The notes: generated by a model not told the origin, from the letters alone. A DNA stretch of 64,000 bases from Actinotignum urinale DSM 15805 (GCF_000420445.1 NZ_ATUY01000004.1:96204-160203), one strand, 5' to 3'; shown: positions 47,157 through 56,918, counted from the stretch's first letter. Program-made: numbers and translations.

Positions 47157-48350
47157 ATGAGGACAATCGAATCACTCGGCGATCTCGCCGGTAAGAAGGT
47201 TTTTGTTCGTTCAGATTTCAATGTTCCCCTGGATGAAGAACGCAACATCACCGACGATGGCCGTATTCGCGCAGCTTTGCCCACGATTACACGCCTTCTT
47301 AATGCGGGTGCAAAAGTTATTGTTACCGCACATCTTGGACGCCCCAAGGGCGAACCCAACCCCAAGTTCACGCTCGCACCCGTCGCAAAGCGTCTCGGTG
47401 AGCTTCTTGGACGTGAGGTTCCTTTGGCTAAAGACACCATTGGCGAAGATGCCAAGGCAAAAATTGCTGAACTGAAGGACGGAGATATCGTTCTCCTTGA
47501 AAACGTTCGTTACGATAAGCGTGAATCTTCTAAGGTCGATGCAGAACGTGAAGAACTCGCCAAAGAATACGCAGCCCTTGCAGACGTTTTCGTTTCCGAT
47601 GGCTTCGGTGTTGTCCACCGTAAGCAAGCCTCCGTTTACGATATTGCAAAGCTCCTTCCTTCAGCAGCAGGCGAACTTGTTGCTAAGGAAATCGCAGCGC
47701 TGACAAAAGCCACAGCCAACCCGGAACGCCCCTACACCGTTATTCTCGGTGGTTCCAAGGTTTCCGACAAGCTCGGTGTTATCGAAAACCTCCTCGATAA
47801 GGCAGATACTCTCCTTATCGGTGGCGGTATGGCATACACCTTCCTTCGTGCTAAGGGCTTTGAAATCGGCGAATCAATCGTTGAAGAAGATCAAATTCAC
47901 GTTGCACGTGGCTACATCGAAAAAGCCACAGCAAAGGGCGTTGAACTCCTTCTTCCTGTAGACACCGTTGTTGCTGAAAAGTTCGATAAGGATTCTCCGT
48001 CCTCCGTCGTCGCATCCAACGATATTCCCGCAAACGAAATGGGTATGGATATCGGCCCACAGACGGCTGATCTTTTCGCCGAAAAGATTGAAGAATCTAA
48101 GACGATTGTCTGGAATGGCCCTGTTGGCGTTTTCGAATTCCCACAGTTCGCTGAAGGAACAAAGGCTATTGCTCAGGCAATGCAGGATGCTGAAGGCTTC
48201 ACCGTTATCGGTGGTGGCGATTCCGCAGCCGCTGTTCGCACCCTTGGTTTCGACGAATCCAAGTTCAACCACATTTCCACCGGCGGTGGCGCTTCCCTCG
48301 AATTCCTCGAAGGAAAGAAGCTCCCAGGTATTGCAGTTCTGGAGGACTAA
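47157..48350 (+). CDS. pgk: Phosphoglycerate kinase
   Basis: 397 residues from ATG 47157, with GAAAGGAAA upstream. [22 protein letters not shown] and the nucleotide loop G-G-G-D-S-A-A-A-V are all intact. Biased codon use like gap. Its stop overlaps the tpiA start by one base (TAATG). Confidence 0.97.
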   Translation: MRTIESLGDLAGKKVFVRSDFNVPLDEERNITDDGRIRAALPTITRLLNAGAKVIVTAHLGRPKGEPNPKFTLAPVAKRLGELLGREVPLAKDTIGEDAKAKIAELKDGDIVLLENVRYDKRESSKVDAEREELAKEYAALADVFVSDGFGVVHRKQASVYDIAKLLPSAAGELVAKEIAALTKATANPERPYTVILGGSKVSDKLGVIENLLDKADTLLIGGGMAYTFLRAKGFEIGESIVEEDQIHVARGYIEKATAKGVELLLPVDTVVAEKFDKDSPSSVVASNDIPANEMGMDIGPQTADLFAEKIEESKTIVWNGPVGVFEFPQFAEGTKAIAQAMQDAEGFTVIGGGDSAAAVRTLGFDESKFNHISTGGGASLEFLEGKKLPGIAVLED

Positions 48351-49126
48351 TGGCACGCACACCAATTATGGCGGGCAACTGGAAGATGAATATCAATCAT
48401 CTTGAAGCTACCCACCTTGTTCAAAAGCTTGTATGGACACTTGACGACGCTGGTTTCAACTACACCGATGCCGAAGCTGTTGTCCTTGCTCCATTCACCG
48501 ATTTGCGTCCCATCCAGAGCTTGTGCGAATCAGAAGGATTCCGCATTTCCTTCGGCGCACAAGATGTTTCCGTTCACGACGAAGGCGCATACACGGGTGA
48601 AATCTCCACCTCGATGCTCTCCAAGCTGGACTGCACATATATCGTCGTCGGACATTCCGAACGTCGCGAATACCATGGTGAAACCAACGAACTCATCGGA
48701 GCGAAAGCAAAGAAAGTTCTCGATGCAGGCATGATTCCGATCGTGTGCTGTGGTGAAGCACTGGATATCCGCAAGGAAGGCAAGCAGGTCGAATACGTTG
48801 TCGGGCAGATTGACGCCATGTTCAACGGTTTCACCGCGGAAGAAGTAGCCAAGCTCGTTATCGCCTACGAACCCATCTGGGCTATCGGAACAGGCGAAGT
48901 GGCAACACCGGCTGACGCACAGGAAGTGTGTGGCGCAATCCGCGCACGTATTGCTGAAACCTTCGGTGCTAACACAGCGGAGAAGGTTCGCATCCAATAC
49001 GGCGGATCCGTGAAATCCAGCAACGTGAAAGACATTATGGCTCAGCCTGATGTTGATGGTGCGCTTGTTGGTGGCGCAAGCCTGAAGGCTGAAGAATTCG
49101 CAAAGATTGTGATGTTCAACAGCTAA
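48350..49126 (+). CDS. tpiA: Triosephosphate isomerase
   Basis: 258 residues. G-N-W-K-M-N (Lys near 13), V-G-H-S-E-R-R (His), and A-Y-E-P-I-W-A-I-G-T-G (catalytic Glu) plus the C-terminal Y-G-G-S-V phosphate loop. Translationally coupled to pgk. Confidence 0.97.
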   Translation: MARTPIMAGNWKMNINHLEATHLVQKLVWTLDDAGFNYTDAEAVVLAPFTDLRPIQSLCESEGFRISFGAQDVSVHDEGAYTGEISTSMLSKLDCTYIVVGHSERREYHGETNELIGAKAKKVLDAGMIPIVCCGEALDIRKEGKQVEYVVGQIDAMFNGFTAEEVAKLVIAYEPIWAIGTGEVATPADAQEVCGAIRARIAETFGANTAEKVRIQYGGSVKSSNVKDIMAQPDVDGALVGGASLKAEEFAKIVMFNS

Positions 49127-49190
49127 ATTCTTCATGATGTGATCGTGAACGGTTCCCCTCAGCTGTTATCGTTCACCATGCAACGTAGAA

Positions 49191-49242
49191 ACATAGATGG
49201 TGGGTTTATACTCTTCACAGAATATAAACCCACCATCTATGT
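49191..49242. terminator. 20-bp perfect hairpin after tpiA
   Basis: ACATAGATGGTGGGTTTATA (49191-49210) pairs completely with 49223-49242; 12-base loop; no U-tract. A smaller GTGAACG/CGTTCAC inverted repeat lies just upstream (49145-49178). It probably ends the glycolytic operon or protects its 3' end. Confidence 0.75.
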
Positions 49243-49335
49243 AGTTCATCATAGTATTCTAGACCCACGTGGCGTGAAATTCAGATATAATTATCGGGTT
49301 GTATTAGGTATGCATACCAATCAAAGGACGTAAAC

Positions 49336-49578
49336 GTGACAACTTTGCTCTACATCTGCGAAGGGCTTCTGCTTATTACAAGTATTATCCTTACCCTCTT
49401 CATTCTTCTTCACAAGGGTAAAGGAGGCGGAATTTCCGATATGTTCGGCGGAGGAATTTCTACTTCTATGCGTTCTTCAGGCGTTGCAGAACGAAACCTT
49501 AACCGCATCACGATTGCGGTTGCCATTATTTGGCTTATTTCCGTCATTTTCATCGGCCTTATCGTTAAATATTCTTAA
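49336..49578 (+). CDS. secG: Preprotein translocase subunit SecG
   Basis: 80 residues, GTG start behind AAAGGACGTAAAC. Two membrane helices (about 6-26 and 58-77) separated by G-K-G-G-G-I-S-D-M-F-G-G-G-I-S, the SecG hallmark. Accessory subunit of SecYEG. It follows tpiA, as in other Actinobacteria, but a hairpin lies between. Confidence 0.96.
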   Translation: MTTLLYICEGLLLITSIILTLFILLHKGKGGGISDMFGGGISTSMRSSGVAERNLNRITIAVAIIWLISVIFIGLIVKYS

Positions 49579-49620
49579 AGTTAAAAGCTACTAAGCGCTT
49601 TCATACTTATTCCTTTTTAC

Positions 49621-49672
49621 ATATAAGTGTGTGGTGGTTTCCCTGGGGAGGGAAACCACCACACACTTATAT
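49621..49672. terminator. 24-bp perfect hairpin between secG and opcA
   Basis: 49621-49644 pairs fully with 49649-49672 around a GGGG loop (arms ATATAAGTGTGTGGTGG... and its complement). It sits between converging genes, so it can act in both directions. T-runs are not adjacent. Longest perfect stem in the window. Confidence 0.85.
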
Positions 49673-49681
49673 CGGCTGTTT

Positions 49682-50617
49682 TTAGTTCTGGAATGCAGGA
49701 TAATCCAGGAGCTCAAGCCCTTTAGTAAGGACCTGCTCATAGGCATAATCCGGGGTCAAATCCCTCAGATCTTCGATGAGCATATCCGCCAGATCGCGTC
49801 GGTTTAAAGCAACCATCTGATCTTTACGCCCGGGACGAATCATGGTGGCGAAATCTGTTCCAGGGCTACGTTCAAGCCCTAATGTCTCACCCTTATCCGT
49901 CTCGAAATAGACAGAATTAATAACGCTACCTTCGCCCTTAATAATTTCTACGGGAATATCAAGCAAAAGCCGTAGCCAGGCCGCCAAAAGGTACACAGAA
50001 CCACTAAAATCTGTTCCGTTAACACGCGCAGATACGAGTTTAATGCCGGGGAATTCGTCGAGCATAGAAGCCAAATAGTTACGCCACAGCGAACATCCAG
50101 CCCACGATAAATCAGTATCTCCGGGAGTGTAGGAATGCCGCAATTTCGCTAAACTGCGGACCGGCTCATGGCTGGTACGTGCCGTCGTAATACGACGTTG
50201 AGCAATACTTCCCGCATCTGTTGCAGCACAGTTTTCTGGAATCTCTTGAATCCACCACGTCACAACCGGCGTGTCCGGCAAGAGCAGAGGCATCACCAAT
50301 GTTTTCACATTATCTGCAGAACGCCCATTGGCGCGAAGAATAATGACTTCAGAGGCCCCAGATTCCGTTCCTGTACGGATCTCTGCATCGAGAGAATCTT
50401 TTTCTGATTCACCCGGAAGAACAACGATAATGCGCGACGGGTGGGCACGGCTAGCGCCACCTGCGGCCTGAAGGGCATCACGCACCCCGCCTTCCGTTTT
50501 CGCCATAATAATGAGGGTGAGCACGCGCCCAAGAGCACCCGTGCCTTCTGTTTCACGTTGCGTTTCCAACCTCATCCCCACATCGGCCGAGGTTGTGTTA
50601 TTCATGTGACTAATCAT
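49682..50617 (-). CDS. opcA: OpcA, glucose-6-phosphate dehydrogenase assembly protein
   Basis: 311 residues. The N-terminal G-A-L-G-R-V-L-T-L-I-I and H-P-S-R-I-I-V-V-L-P-G segments and V-T-W-W-I-Q-E-I-P match the OpcA family, which activates or assembles G6PDH in Actinobacteria and cyanobacteria. It lies 22 bases after zwf, on the same strand, as usual. Confidence 0.93.
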   Translation of the reverse strand: MISHMNNTTSADVGMRLETQRETEGTGALGRVLTLIIMAKTEGGVRDALQAAGGASRAHPSRIIVVLPGESEKDSLDAEIRTGTESGASEVIILRANGRSADNVKTLVMPLLLPDTPVVTWWIQEIPENCAATDAGSIAQRRITTARTSHEPVRSLAKLRHSYTPGDTDLSWAGCSLWRNYLASMLDEFPGIKLVSARVNGTDFSGSVYLLAAWLRLLLDIPVEIIKGEGSVINSVYFETDKGETLGLERSPGTDFATMIRPGRKDQMVALNRRDLADMLIEDLRDLTPDYAYEQVLTKGLELLDYPAFQN

Positions 50618-50639
50618 GAGTTGCCTTTCCTATCCGATG

Positions 50640-52151
50640 TTACGGGCGACGCCATGCGTGGCCGTGCTGAGCAAGCATATCATCTGCGCCCTTCGGCCCC
50701 CATGTGCCAGGTTCGTAAGTTTCCAAAGTTTCTGGGCTTGAATCCCAATAGTTTTCAACCTCGTCGATAATACGCCACGATTCCTCAAGTTCCGTACTTT
50801 GCGGGAAGAGGGGAGGCTCACCGAGAAGGACATCCAAAATAAGACGTTCGTAGGCTTCCGGCGTGTAATCCGTAAACGCATGTCCGTAAGCGAAATCCAT
50901 GGTTACGTCACGCAAACGCATTTCTGATCCCGGAACCTTCGAACCAAACTTAAAGGTAATGCCTTCATTCGGTTGAACACGAATAACCAGGGTGTTTTGC
51001 CCTAAATCGGCCGCATCTTCAAAGGGAAGGAATGGTGGCTTCTTAAACGCGATGGCGATTTCGGAAACGCGCCGCCCAAGCCTTTTACCTGCACGCAAAT
51101 AGAAAGGAACACCAGACCAGCGGCGTGTGTTAATCGTCAACGCAATCGCCCCGTAAGTATCCGTAATGGAATCCTGGGGGATACCATCTTCATCCTTATA
51201 GCCCTTCACGTACTGTCCGCCCTGGCAGCCAGCAGAATAATGGGCGCGAACGCTTGCCTTCTCCACAGGACCATAAAGATGGGTTGCACGCAAAACCTTT
51301 TCCTTTTCCGCACGAAGTTCGTCGGCAGTAAAAGAAATAGGTTCTTCCATGGCTGTGAGAGCCAAAAGCTGAAGCAAGTGGTTTTGAATAACATCGCGGG
51401 TTGCACCAATACCGTCGTAATATCCGGCACGCGAACCGATACCGATGTCCTCAGCCATGGTGATTTGGACGTGATCAATATGGCTGGAATTCCATAGTGG
51501 CTCATAAAATTCGTTAGCAAAACGAAGAGCCATAATGTTTTGAACGGTTTCCTTACCGAGATAGTGGTCGATACGGAAGATTGAATGTTCAGGGAAAACG
51601 CCGGTGAGGTAACCGTCGAGCTCCTTGGCGCTTTCGAGATTATGACCGAAAGGCTTTTCAATAACGACGCGACGCCAATTATTTCCGTTGGTTTTATTGA
51701 GTCCGGCAATTCCAAGCCCGCGTGTCACGACGGGGAAGAGCCCGGGTGGAATAGACAGGTAGAAAGCGAAATTCCCGCCCGTTCCGCGCGTTTCATCGAG
51801 TTCCTTGAGTGCGTCTGAAATATCCGTGTAGAGCTGATCGCTATCATAAGCGCCCACAACGAGATGTAAACCGGATAAGAGCTGGTTCAATGTTGTGGGA
51901 TTCACCGGGGTTTGCGCACCTTTTGAGATGGATTCGGTGAAGAGTTGTTCCACATCGATGTGACGACGCGCGATACCGACGATAGAGAACGACGGGGGGA
52001 GAAGTCCTCGATTTGCAAGATCGTAGAGTGCCGGCAAAATTTTTCTTTTCGCTAGATCTCCGGTTATTCCGAAAAGCACGATACCGCACGGTCCAGCAAT
52101 GCGGTGGAGGCGCCTATCCGGTAACGCACGGAGGGGATTTTTTTCCATCAT
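50640..52151 (-). CDS. zwf: Glucose-6-phosphate 1-dehydrogenase
   Basis: 503 residues from ATG 52151 (GAAGG upstream), with a second ATG at 52148; the frame runs on to 52334 but that part is AT-rich and unlike the family. First step of the oxidative pentose phosphate pathway. V-L-F-G-I-T-G-D-L-A-K-R-K nucleotide loop, R-I-D-H-Y-L-G-K-E catalytic segment. Confidence 0.96.
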   Translation of the reverse strand: MMEKNPLRALPDRRLHRIAGPCGIVLFGITGDLAKRKILPALYDLANRGLLPPSFSIVGIARRHIDVEQLFTESISKGAQTPVNPTTLNQLLSGLHLVVGAYDSDQLYTDISDALKELDETRGTGGNFAFYLSIPPGLFPVVTRGLGIAGLNKTNGNNWRRVVIEKPFGHNLESAKELDGYLTGVFPEHSIFRIDHYLGKETVQNIMALRFANEFYEPLWNSSHIDHVQITMAEDIGIGSRAGYYDGIGATRDVIQNHLLQLLALTAMEEPISFTADELRAEKEKVLRATHLYGPVEKASVRAHYSAGCQGGQYVKGYKDEDGIPQDSITDTYGAIALTINTRRWSGVPFYLRAGKRLGRRVSEIAIAFKKPPFLPFEDAADLGQNTLVIRVQPNEGITFKFGSKVPGSEMRLRDVTMDFAYGHAFTDYTPEAYERLILDVLLGEPPLFPQSTELEESWRIIDEVENYWDSSPETLETYEPGTWGPKGADDMLAQHGHAWRRP

Positions 52152-52420
52152 GCTACCTTCGCAATCTGCCACAGGGGCGAGGTTGTTGTGAAAACAGGTG
52201 TAAACCTTGAACGATTTATCTACCTTGATAGATTTTATTCGTTTGTTGATTAGCAAGCGCGAAGAATACATTACATGAACGATTTTTAGCGTTGAGCTGT
52301 AATGACCATTTACGACGGTAGAGGCTTTTCTCATCCAACCGTGCGTGTTTGCTCCGGTATATGAACTCCGGTGGAGGAAATTGTTTTCTCATGTGGTGTT
52401 ACGTGGAAAAGACGAATATA
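52152..52420 (-). other. Upstream region of zwf
   Basis: This gap is moderately AT-rich and contains no supportable gene; the reading frame that runs upstream of zwf is not conserved in character. A near-palindrome ATCTACCTTGATAGAT (52218-52233) could be an operator. The zwf promoter should lie here, but I cannot place it with confidence. Confidence 0.35.
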
Positions 52421-52461
52421 TGGGTGTGGTGGGGTTCAAAAGCTGAACCCCACCACACCCA
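52421..52461 (-). terminator. 18-bp perfect hairpin after tkt
   Basis: TGGGTGTGGTGGGGTTCA (52421-52438) pairs fully with 52444-52461; five-base loop. It lies 69 bases beyond the tkt stop. Its GT-rich arm resembles those at 49191 and 49621. No U-tract. Confidence 0.8.
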
Positions 52462-52490
52462 GTTTGTGTAATGTTGTGTGAAACTAAACC

Positions 52491-52540
52491 TTAGTTCGCA
52501 ATTTTACTTGGTATTTTTACTTAACAACTTTACTTCGTTG
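52491..52540 (-). repeat. 13-bp tandem repeat at the tkt 3' end
   Basis: Read on the minus strand: GAAGTAAAGTTGTT, AAGTAAAAATACC, AAGTAAAATTGCG, AACTAAGG. The first contains the tkt stop codon (52530-52532); each further unit repeats the A-(A/C)-(G/T)-TAA core. Confidence 0.7.
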
Positions 52541-54605
52541 CAGCGATGGATTCCTTTGCGTTGGCAACAACATTTTCTGCTGTCATACCGTATTCCTTCA
52601 TAAGGACTCCGCCGGAACCGGATTCACCAAAGGCGTTCACGCCAACGGTGCGTCCTGCGTCACCAACATATTCACGCCAACCGAATGTGGAGCCGGCTTC
52701 AATAGAAACACGAGCCTTAACATCGGGAAGAATAACGCTGTCGCGGTAATCCTGATCTTGTTCTTCGAACCATTCGAGGCATGGCATGGATACAACGCGA
52801 GCACCAATGCCTTCCTTTTCAAGTTCTGCACGGGCTTCCATTGCAATGGAAACTTCTGAACCTGTAGCTAAGAGTTGAACATCAACCGTTCCCGTGGGGG
52901 AGTCGGCAAGAACATATGCACCCTTGAGGACGCCTTCCGTGCTGGTTCCTTCCAAAATCGGCAATGCCTGGCGGGAAAGAATGAGGCCAATCGGGCCACC
53001 TTCGTTACGTTCGATAGCACCACGCCATGCCGCAGCTGTTTCATTCGCATCGGCCGGGCGAACCATGCTCAAACGCGGAATTGCGCGGTATGCCCACATG
53101 TGTTCAATCGGCTGATGTGTGGGGCCGTCCTCACCAACGCCGATGGAATCGTGTGTCCAGACGAAAATGGTTGGAATATTCATGACGGCAGCCAAACGAA
53201 CCGCTCCACGCATGTAGTCGGAGAATACGAAGAATGTTCCACCGTAGGGGCGTGTTAGACCGTCGAGAGTGATGCCGTTGAGGATGGCGCCCATAGCGAA
53301 TTCACGAATACCGAAGTGGAGGGTACGTCCGTAAATATTGCCGGGGAACATTGCGGACCCGCGATGTTCGGGAAGGAAGGAGGGCTGCCCCTTCATCGTC
53401 GTATTATTGGATCCGGCCAAATCGGCGCTACCGCCCCACAATTCAGGCAGAACATCAGCGAGAGCTGTCAGAACCGCACCGGATGCTGCGCGGGTTGCAA
53501 CACCCTTATCGCCAACCTTCCAAGCCGGAAGTGCATCCGTCCAGCCTTCGGGGAGCTTCTTTGCAGATACACGGTCGAAGAGCTTCTTGCCTTCAGGGTT
53601 AGCCTTTGCCCATTCTTCGAAACGCTTATTCCATGCATCGTGAGCATCCTTGCCACGCTTAGCGGCGTTGGCGCGAGTAAATTCAAGAACCTTATCTTCG
53701 AGCGGGAAGTCAACCTCAGAGTCAAAGCCAAGAATTTCCTTGGTTGCCTTAATTTCATCCTCGCCCAAAGCTGCACCGTGTGAAGCACCCGTGCCCTGCT
53801 TTGTGGGAGCAGGCCAGGCAATAATTGTGGAGAGCTTAATAATGGACGGCTTATCCGTAACCTTCTTGGCTTCTTCAATTGCGGCGTAGAGGGCGTCAAC
53901 GTCTTCCTTGTAATCGCCGTTGTTCAACCAATCAACGTGCTGGGTGTGCCAACCGTAGGCCTCATAGCGTGCAAGAACATCTTCTGTGAAGGCGATAGAC
54001 GTATCATCTTCAATAGAAATGCGGTTATCGTCGTAAATAAGAATAAGGTTACCGAGTTCCTGGGTTCCCGCGAGTGAGCAGGCTTCGGAGGTGACGCCTT
54101 CTTGGAGGCAACCATCGCCGGCAATCACATATACGAAGTGATCAAAAATGGATTCTCCCAGCGGGGTTTCCGGATCAAAAAGACCGTGTGCACGGCGTGA
54201 AGCCATTGCGAATCCAACTGCGGAAGCCAAACCCTGTCCCAACGGACCTGTTGTCATTTCAACACCGTTGGTGTAGCCGTATTCGGGGTGGCCCGGTGTC
54301 TTGGAATGAAGGGTGCGGAGCTTCTTAATATCGTCCAGTTCGAGGCCGTAGCCCGCAAGAAGAAGCTGGTTGTATTGGGTCAGGGAGGAATGCCCAGCCG
54401 AAAGAATGAAACGATCACGTCCAACCCATCCGGAGTCCTTCGGATCGTGGTTCATGACCTTCTGATACAGCAAGTATGCTGCGGGTGCCAGCGACATAGC
54501 GGTACCAGGATGTCCATTTCCTGTTTTTTGAACCGCTTCGGCAGCAAGGATACGTGTGGTATCAACCGCGCGCTGATCAAGATCCGACCATTCGAGTTTC
54601 GCCAT
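52530..54605 (-). CDS. tkt: Transketolase
   Basis: 691 residues. TPP enzyme of the non-oxidative pentose phosphate pathway. T-G-N-G-H-P-G-T-A-M-S near the N-terminus, G-P-L-G-Q-G, the TPP motif G-D-G-C-L-Q-E-G-V-T-S-E-A (about 155-167), and T-H-D-S-I-G-V-G-E-D-G-P-T-H-Q-P in the pyrimidine-binding domain. It lies upstream of zwf-opcA. The transaldolase gene usually found between tkt and zwf is absent. Confidence 0.96.
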   Translation of the reverse strand: MAKLEWSDLDQRAVDTTRILAAEAVQKTGNGHPGTAMSLAPAAYLLYQKVMNHDPKDSGWVGRDRFILSAGHSSLTQYNQLLLAGYGLELDDIKKLRTLHSKTPGHPEYGYTNGVEMTTGPLGQGLASAVGFAMASRRAHGLFDPETPLGESIFDHFVYVIAGDGCLQEGVTSEACSLAGTQELGNLILIYDDNRISIEDDTSIAFTEDVLARYEAYGWHTQHVDWLNNGDYKEDVDALYAAIEEAKKVTDKPSIIKLSTIIAWPAPTKQGTGASHGAALGEDEIKATKEILGFDSEVDFPLEDKVLEFTRANAAKRGKDAHDAWNKRFEEWAKANPEGKKLFDRVSAKKLPEGWTDALPAWKVGDKGVATRAASGAVLTALADVLPELWGGSADLAGSNNTTMKGQPSFLPEHRGSAMFPGNIYGRTLHFGIREFAMGAILNGITLDGLTRPYGGTFFVFSDYMRGAVRLAAVMNIPTIFVWTHDSIGVGEDGPTHQPIEHMWAYRAIPRLSMVRPADANETAAAWRGAIERNEGGPIGLILSRQALPILEGTSTEGVLKGAYVLADSPTGTVDVQLLATGSEVSIAMEARAELEKEGIGARVVSMPCLEWFEEQDQDYRDSVILPDVKARVSIEAGSTFGWREYVGDAGRTVGVNAFGESGSGGVLMKEYGMTAENVVANAKESIAATK

Positions 54606-54861
54606 TGAATTCTCCTCATCTATAGGGTAGTAAACATCACTATTCTAATCGGAACACCGCATAAATTCATTATTTTCCAACTATGTCCAGTAAGCTCAAG
54701 GCGCATTTTCTATCATTTTTTCTGTAGAGAGTGCTCGAATGCTTATAAAACCCAAATATGCGAGGAAAATCCTATAATAGTGGCGGTAGCGTCTCTTCTT
54801 CGTGTGTTTTCTCCGTCGAAAATACATCTACTCACCATTCAACAGTGTCAAAGGAAAATGA

Positions 54862-55791
54862 ATGACAAACGATAATGGACGACGGGTTACTTCTCCGTTC
54901 AGTTCAGCCTTACGCCAATTTTTTGGTCATTTATCCGTTGAACGAGCACTGTCCACAAACACACTTGCGGCGTATCGTCGTGACCTCAAAAAATACGTGA
55001 CACACCTGGAAAACCGTGGCGTGAATCAGCTGGAGAAAATAACGGAAGAGGATGTGGAATCCCTTCCAGAATCCCTTGAAACAATGGCACCAGCTTCTGT
55101 TGCCAGATGCGTTGTTGCTGTGCGCACCTTCCATAAATTCTTGTACGACGAAGGTATTCTCGAAAAAAATCCCGCGGCGTTTGCACACCCTCCTTCAACC
55201 CCGCAACGGCTCCCCAAGGCCTTAAATATTGAAGAAATCCAGGCGTTATTGGATGCAAAAAGCGCAGATGATCCTATTTCTTTACGTGACAGGGCGCTTC
55301 TTGAAATTCTCTATGGCACAGGTGCCCGTATTTCTGAAGCCGTCAATTTAACAGCAGATGATATTGATACAGAATCTGGCTTCATTCGCTATTTCGGCAA
55401 AGGGCGTAAAGAACGTATTGTGCCACTAGGTAGTTACGCTGTTACTGCCTTGGAGGCGTATATTGTGCGGGCGCGTCCAGTTTTAGCTGCAAAGGGAAGC
55501 GGGACAAGCGTACTGTTCCTCAATAAACGTGGGCGTCCGTTATCGAGGCAAAGCGCCTGGGGAATTATTCAAGAAGCAAGCGAGATTGCGGGCCTGGGGA
55601 AAAAAGTGAGCCCACATTCTTTACGGCACTCATTTGCCACACATCTGCTTCAAGGCGGGGCAGATGTTCGTATTGTTCAAGAAATGTTAGGGCATAGTTC
55701 GGTAACGACAACACAAATTTATACACGAGTTACTCGCGATACGATGCGTGAAGTTTACGCAACTGCCCATCCGCGTGCTCTACACACGTGA
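54862..55791 (+). CDS. xerD: Tyrosine recombinase XerD
   Basis: 309 residues. Resolves chromosome dimers at dif with XerC. N-terminal SAM-like domain (L-S-V-E-R-A-L-S-T-N-T-L-A-A-Y-R-R-D-L); catalytic residues visible as G-T-G-A-R-I-S-E, G-K-G-R-K-E-R, H-S-L-R-H-S-F-A-T-H-L-L, L-G-H-S-S-V, and the Tyr in T-Q-I-Y-T. AAAGGAAAATGA precedes the ATG. Position beside parA-scpAB supports XerD rather than a phage integrase. Confidence 0.94.
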   Translation: MTNDNGRRVTSPFSSALRQFFGHLSVERALSTNTLAAYRRDLKKYVTHLENRGVNQLEKITEEDVESLPESLETMAPASVARCVVAVRTFHKFLYDEGILEKNPAAFAHPPSTPQRLPKALNIEEIQALLDAKSADDPISLRDRALLEILYGTGARISEAVNLTADDIDTESGFIRYFGKGRKERIVPLGSYAVTALEAYIVRARPVLAAKGSGTSVLFLNKRGRPLSRQSAWGIIQEASEIAGLGKKVSPHSLRHSFATHLLQGGADVRIVQEMLGHSSVTTTQIYTRVTRDTMREVYATAHPRALHT

Positions 55792-55945
55792 GTTTATAGT
55801 CCTATACACGGGACGTAATCTTCGTACACGCGAGATTTTATAAGTCCTATACACCGAACATAACCGTCGCATATACGAGACTTTATAAGTCCTATACACG
55901 GAACGTAACCGTCGCACATACATGGCTTTACCGTCGTACATATTT
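55780..55945 (+). repeat. 45-bp tandem repeat after xerD
   Basis: CCTATACAC recurs at 55801, 55846 and 55891, exactly 45 bases apart, within units of the form TACACGCGAGA-TTTTATAAGT-CCTATACAC-CGAACATAACCGTCG; a fourth partial unit runs to about 55945. The first unit contains the xerD stop codon (55789-55791). On the minus strand the 15-codon unit stays open, but I do not think it is a gene. Confidence 0.85.
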
Positions 55946-55997
55946 TGTGAGATAAAGATATTACGCATGAATCATTATTTTTAGGTAACCTAGAAGA

Positions 55998-56849
55998 GTG
56001 AGTGAACAAGAGCCCCTTTTTGAAGCAAGGGAAAATATTGATTTTCCAGAACCGGCCCCCTTAACAACGCATGGGCCGGCAAGAATTATTGCCATTTCAA
56101 ACCAAAAAGGTGGGGTTGGTAAAACAACCACCTCGGTGAATCTAGCCGCAGCACTCGCAGGATATGGCCGAAAAGTCCTTATTGTAGATTTCGATCCTCA
56201 GGGCGCCGCATCCGCCGCACTTGGTGTGAACGCACGCGCCATGGAACGCACTATTTACGACGAACTCATCTCTGCAAAACCAAATGTTCGCAGTATTATT
56301 ACCCCAACCGGGGTGAACAACCTCGATATTCTTCCTGCAAATATTGATTTATCCGCTGCAGAAATTGTTCTTATTAACGAAGTGGCACGCGAACAGGCTC
56401 TTTCTCGCGTTATTCGCCCAATCACCGACGATTACGACGTTATTATTATTGACTGCCAACCCTCACTTGGCCTGCTCACCGTCAATGCCCTTACGGCAGC
56501 CCATGGTGTTCTTATCCCGCTTGAAGCTGAATACTTCGCCATGCGCGGTGTGGCATTATTGATTGAACAAATTGAACGAGTCCAAGATCGGCTCAACCCC
56601 AAACTTCAACTGGACGGCGTTCTGCTCACTATGGTCGATACGCGAACCCTACATTCACGTGAAGTGACACGTAGCGTTTACTCGGGCTTCGGCGATAAGG
56701 TCTACACAACATACATTAAACGAACCATTAAATTCCCCGATGCTTCGGTCGCGGCTGAACCTATTATTTCCTATGCCCCCAAGCACCCCGGAGCTGTTGC
56801 ATACAAGAAACTCGCGCGAGAACTCATTGCCCGCGGGCACTGTGCGTGA
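55998..56849 (+). CDS. ParA-family chromosome partitioning ATPase
   Basis: 283 residues. Deviant Walker A K-G-G-V-G-K-T-T-T (about 38-46), I-V-D-F-D-P-Q-G, and I-I-I-D-C-Q-P-S-L-G. This is the ParA/Soj copy that Actinobacteria carry beside scpA-scpB, distinct from the oriC parAB pair; no parB is present. GTG start, six bases after TAACCT (55986-55991) with no ribosome binding site, so possibly leaderless. Confidence 0.92.
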   Translation: MSEQEPLFEARENIDFPEPAPLTTHGPARIIAISNQKGGVGKTTTSVNLAAALAGYGRKVLIVDFDPQGAASAALGVNARAMERTIYDELISAKPNVRSIITPTGVNNLDILPANIDLSAAEIVLINEVAREQALSRVIRPITDDYDVIIIDCQPSLGLLTVNALTAAHGVLIPLEAEYFAMRGVALLIEQIERVQDRLNPKLQLDGVLLTMVDTRTLHSREVTRSVYSGFGDKVYTTYIKRTIKFPDASVAAEPIISYAPKHPGAVAYKKLARELIARGHCA

Positions 56850-56918
56850 GCCAATGAGCGTGAGGCAATATCAGAAATACCTCACAACGCCTCAGGAAGT
56901 ACCCCAGGAATCGTCGAG

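Noticed and set aside
52152..52334. 60-residue N-terminal extension of zwf
   Set aside because: AT-rich, unlike the family, and the ATG at 52151 has a ribosome binding site and fits the G6PDH start.
55780..55945. CRISPR array after xerD
   Set aside because: The 45-bp units are wholly repeated with no spacer variation and there are no cas genes.
55794..56009. Minus-strand frame with Cys-Ile-Gly-Leu repeats
   Set aside because: It is open only because the 45-bp repeat unit is a multiple of three; no promoter or binding site supports it.
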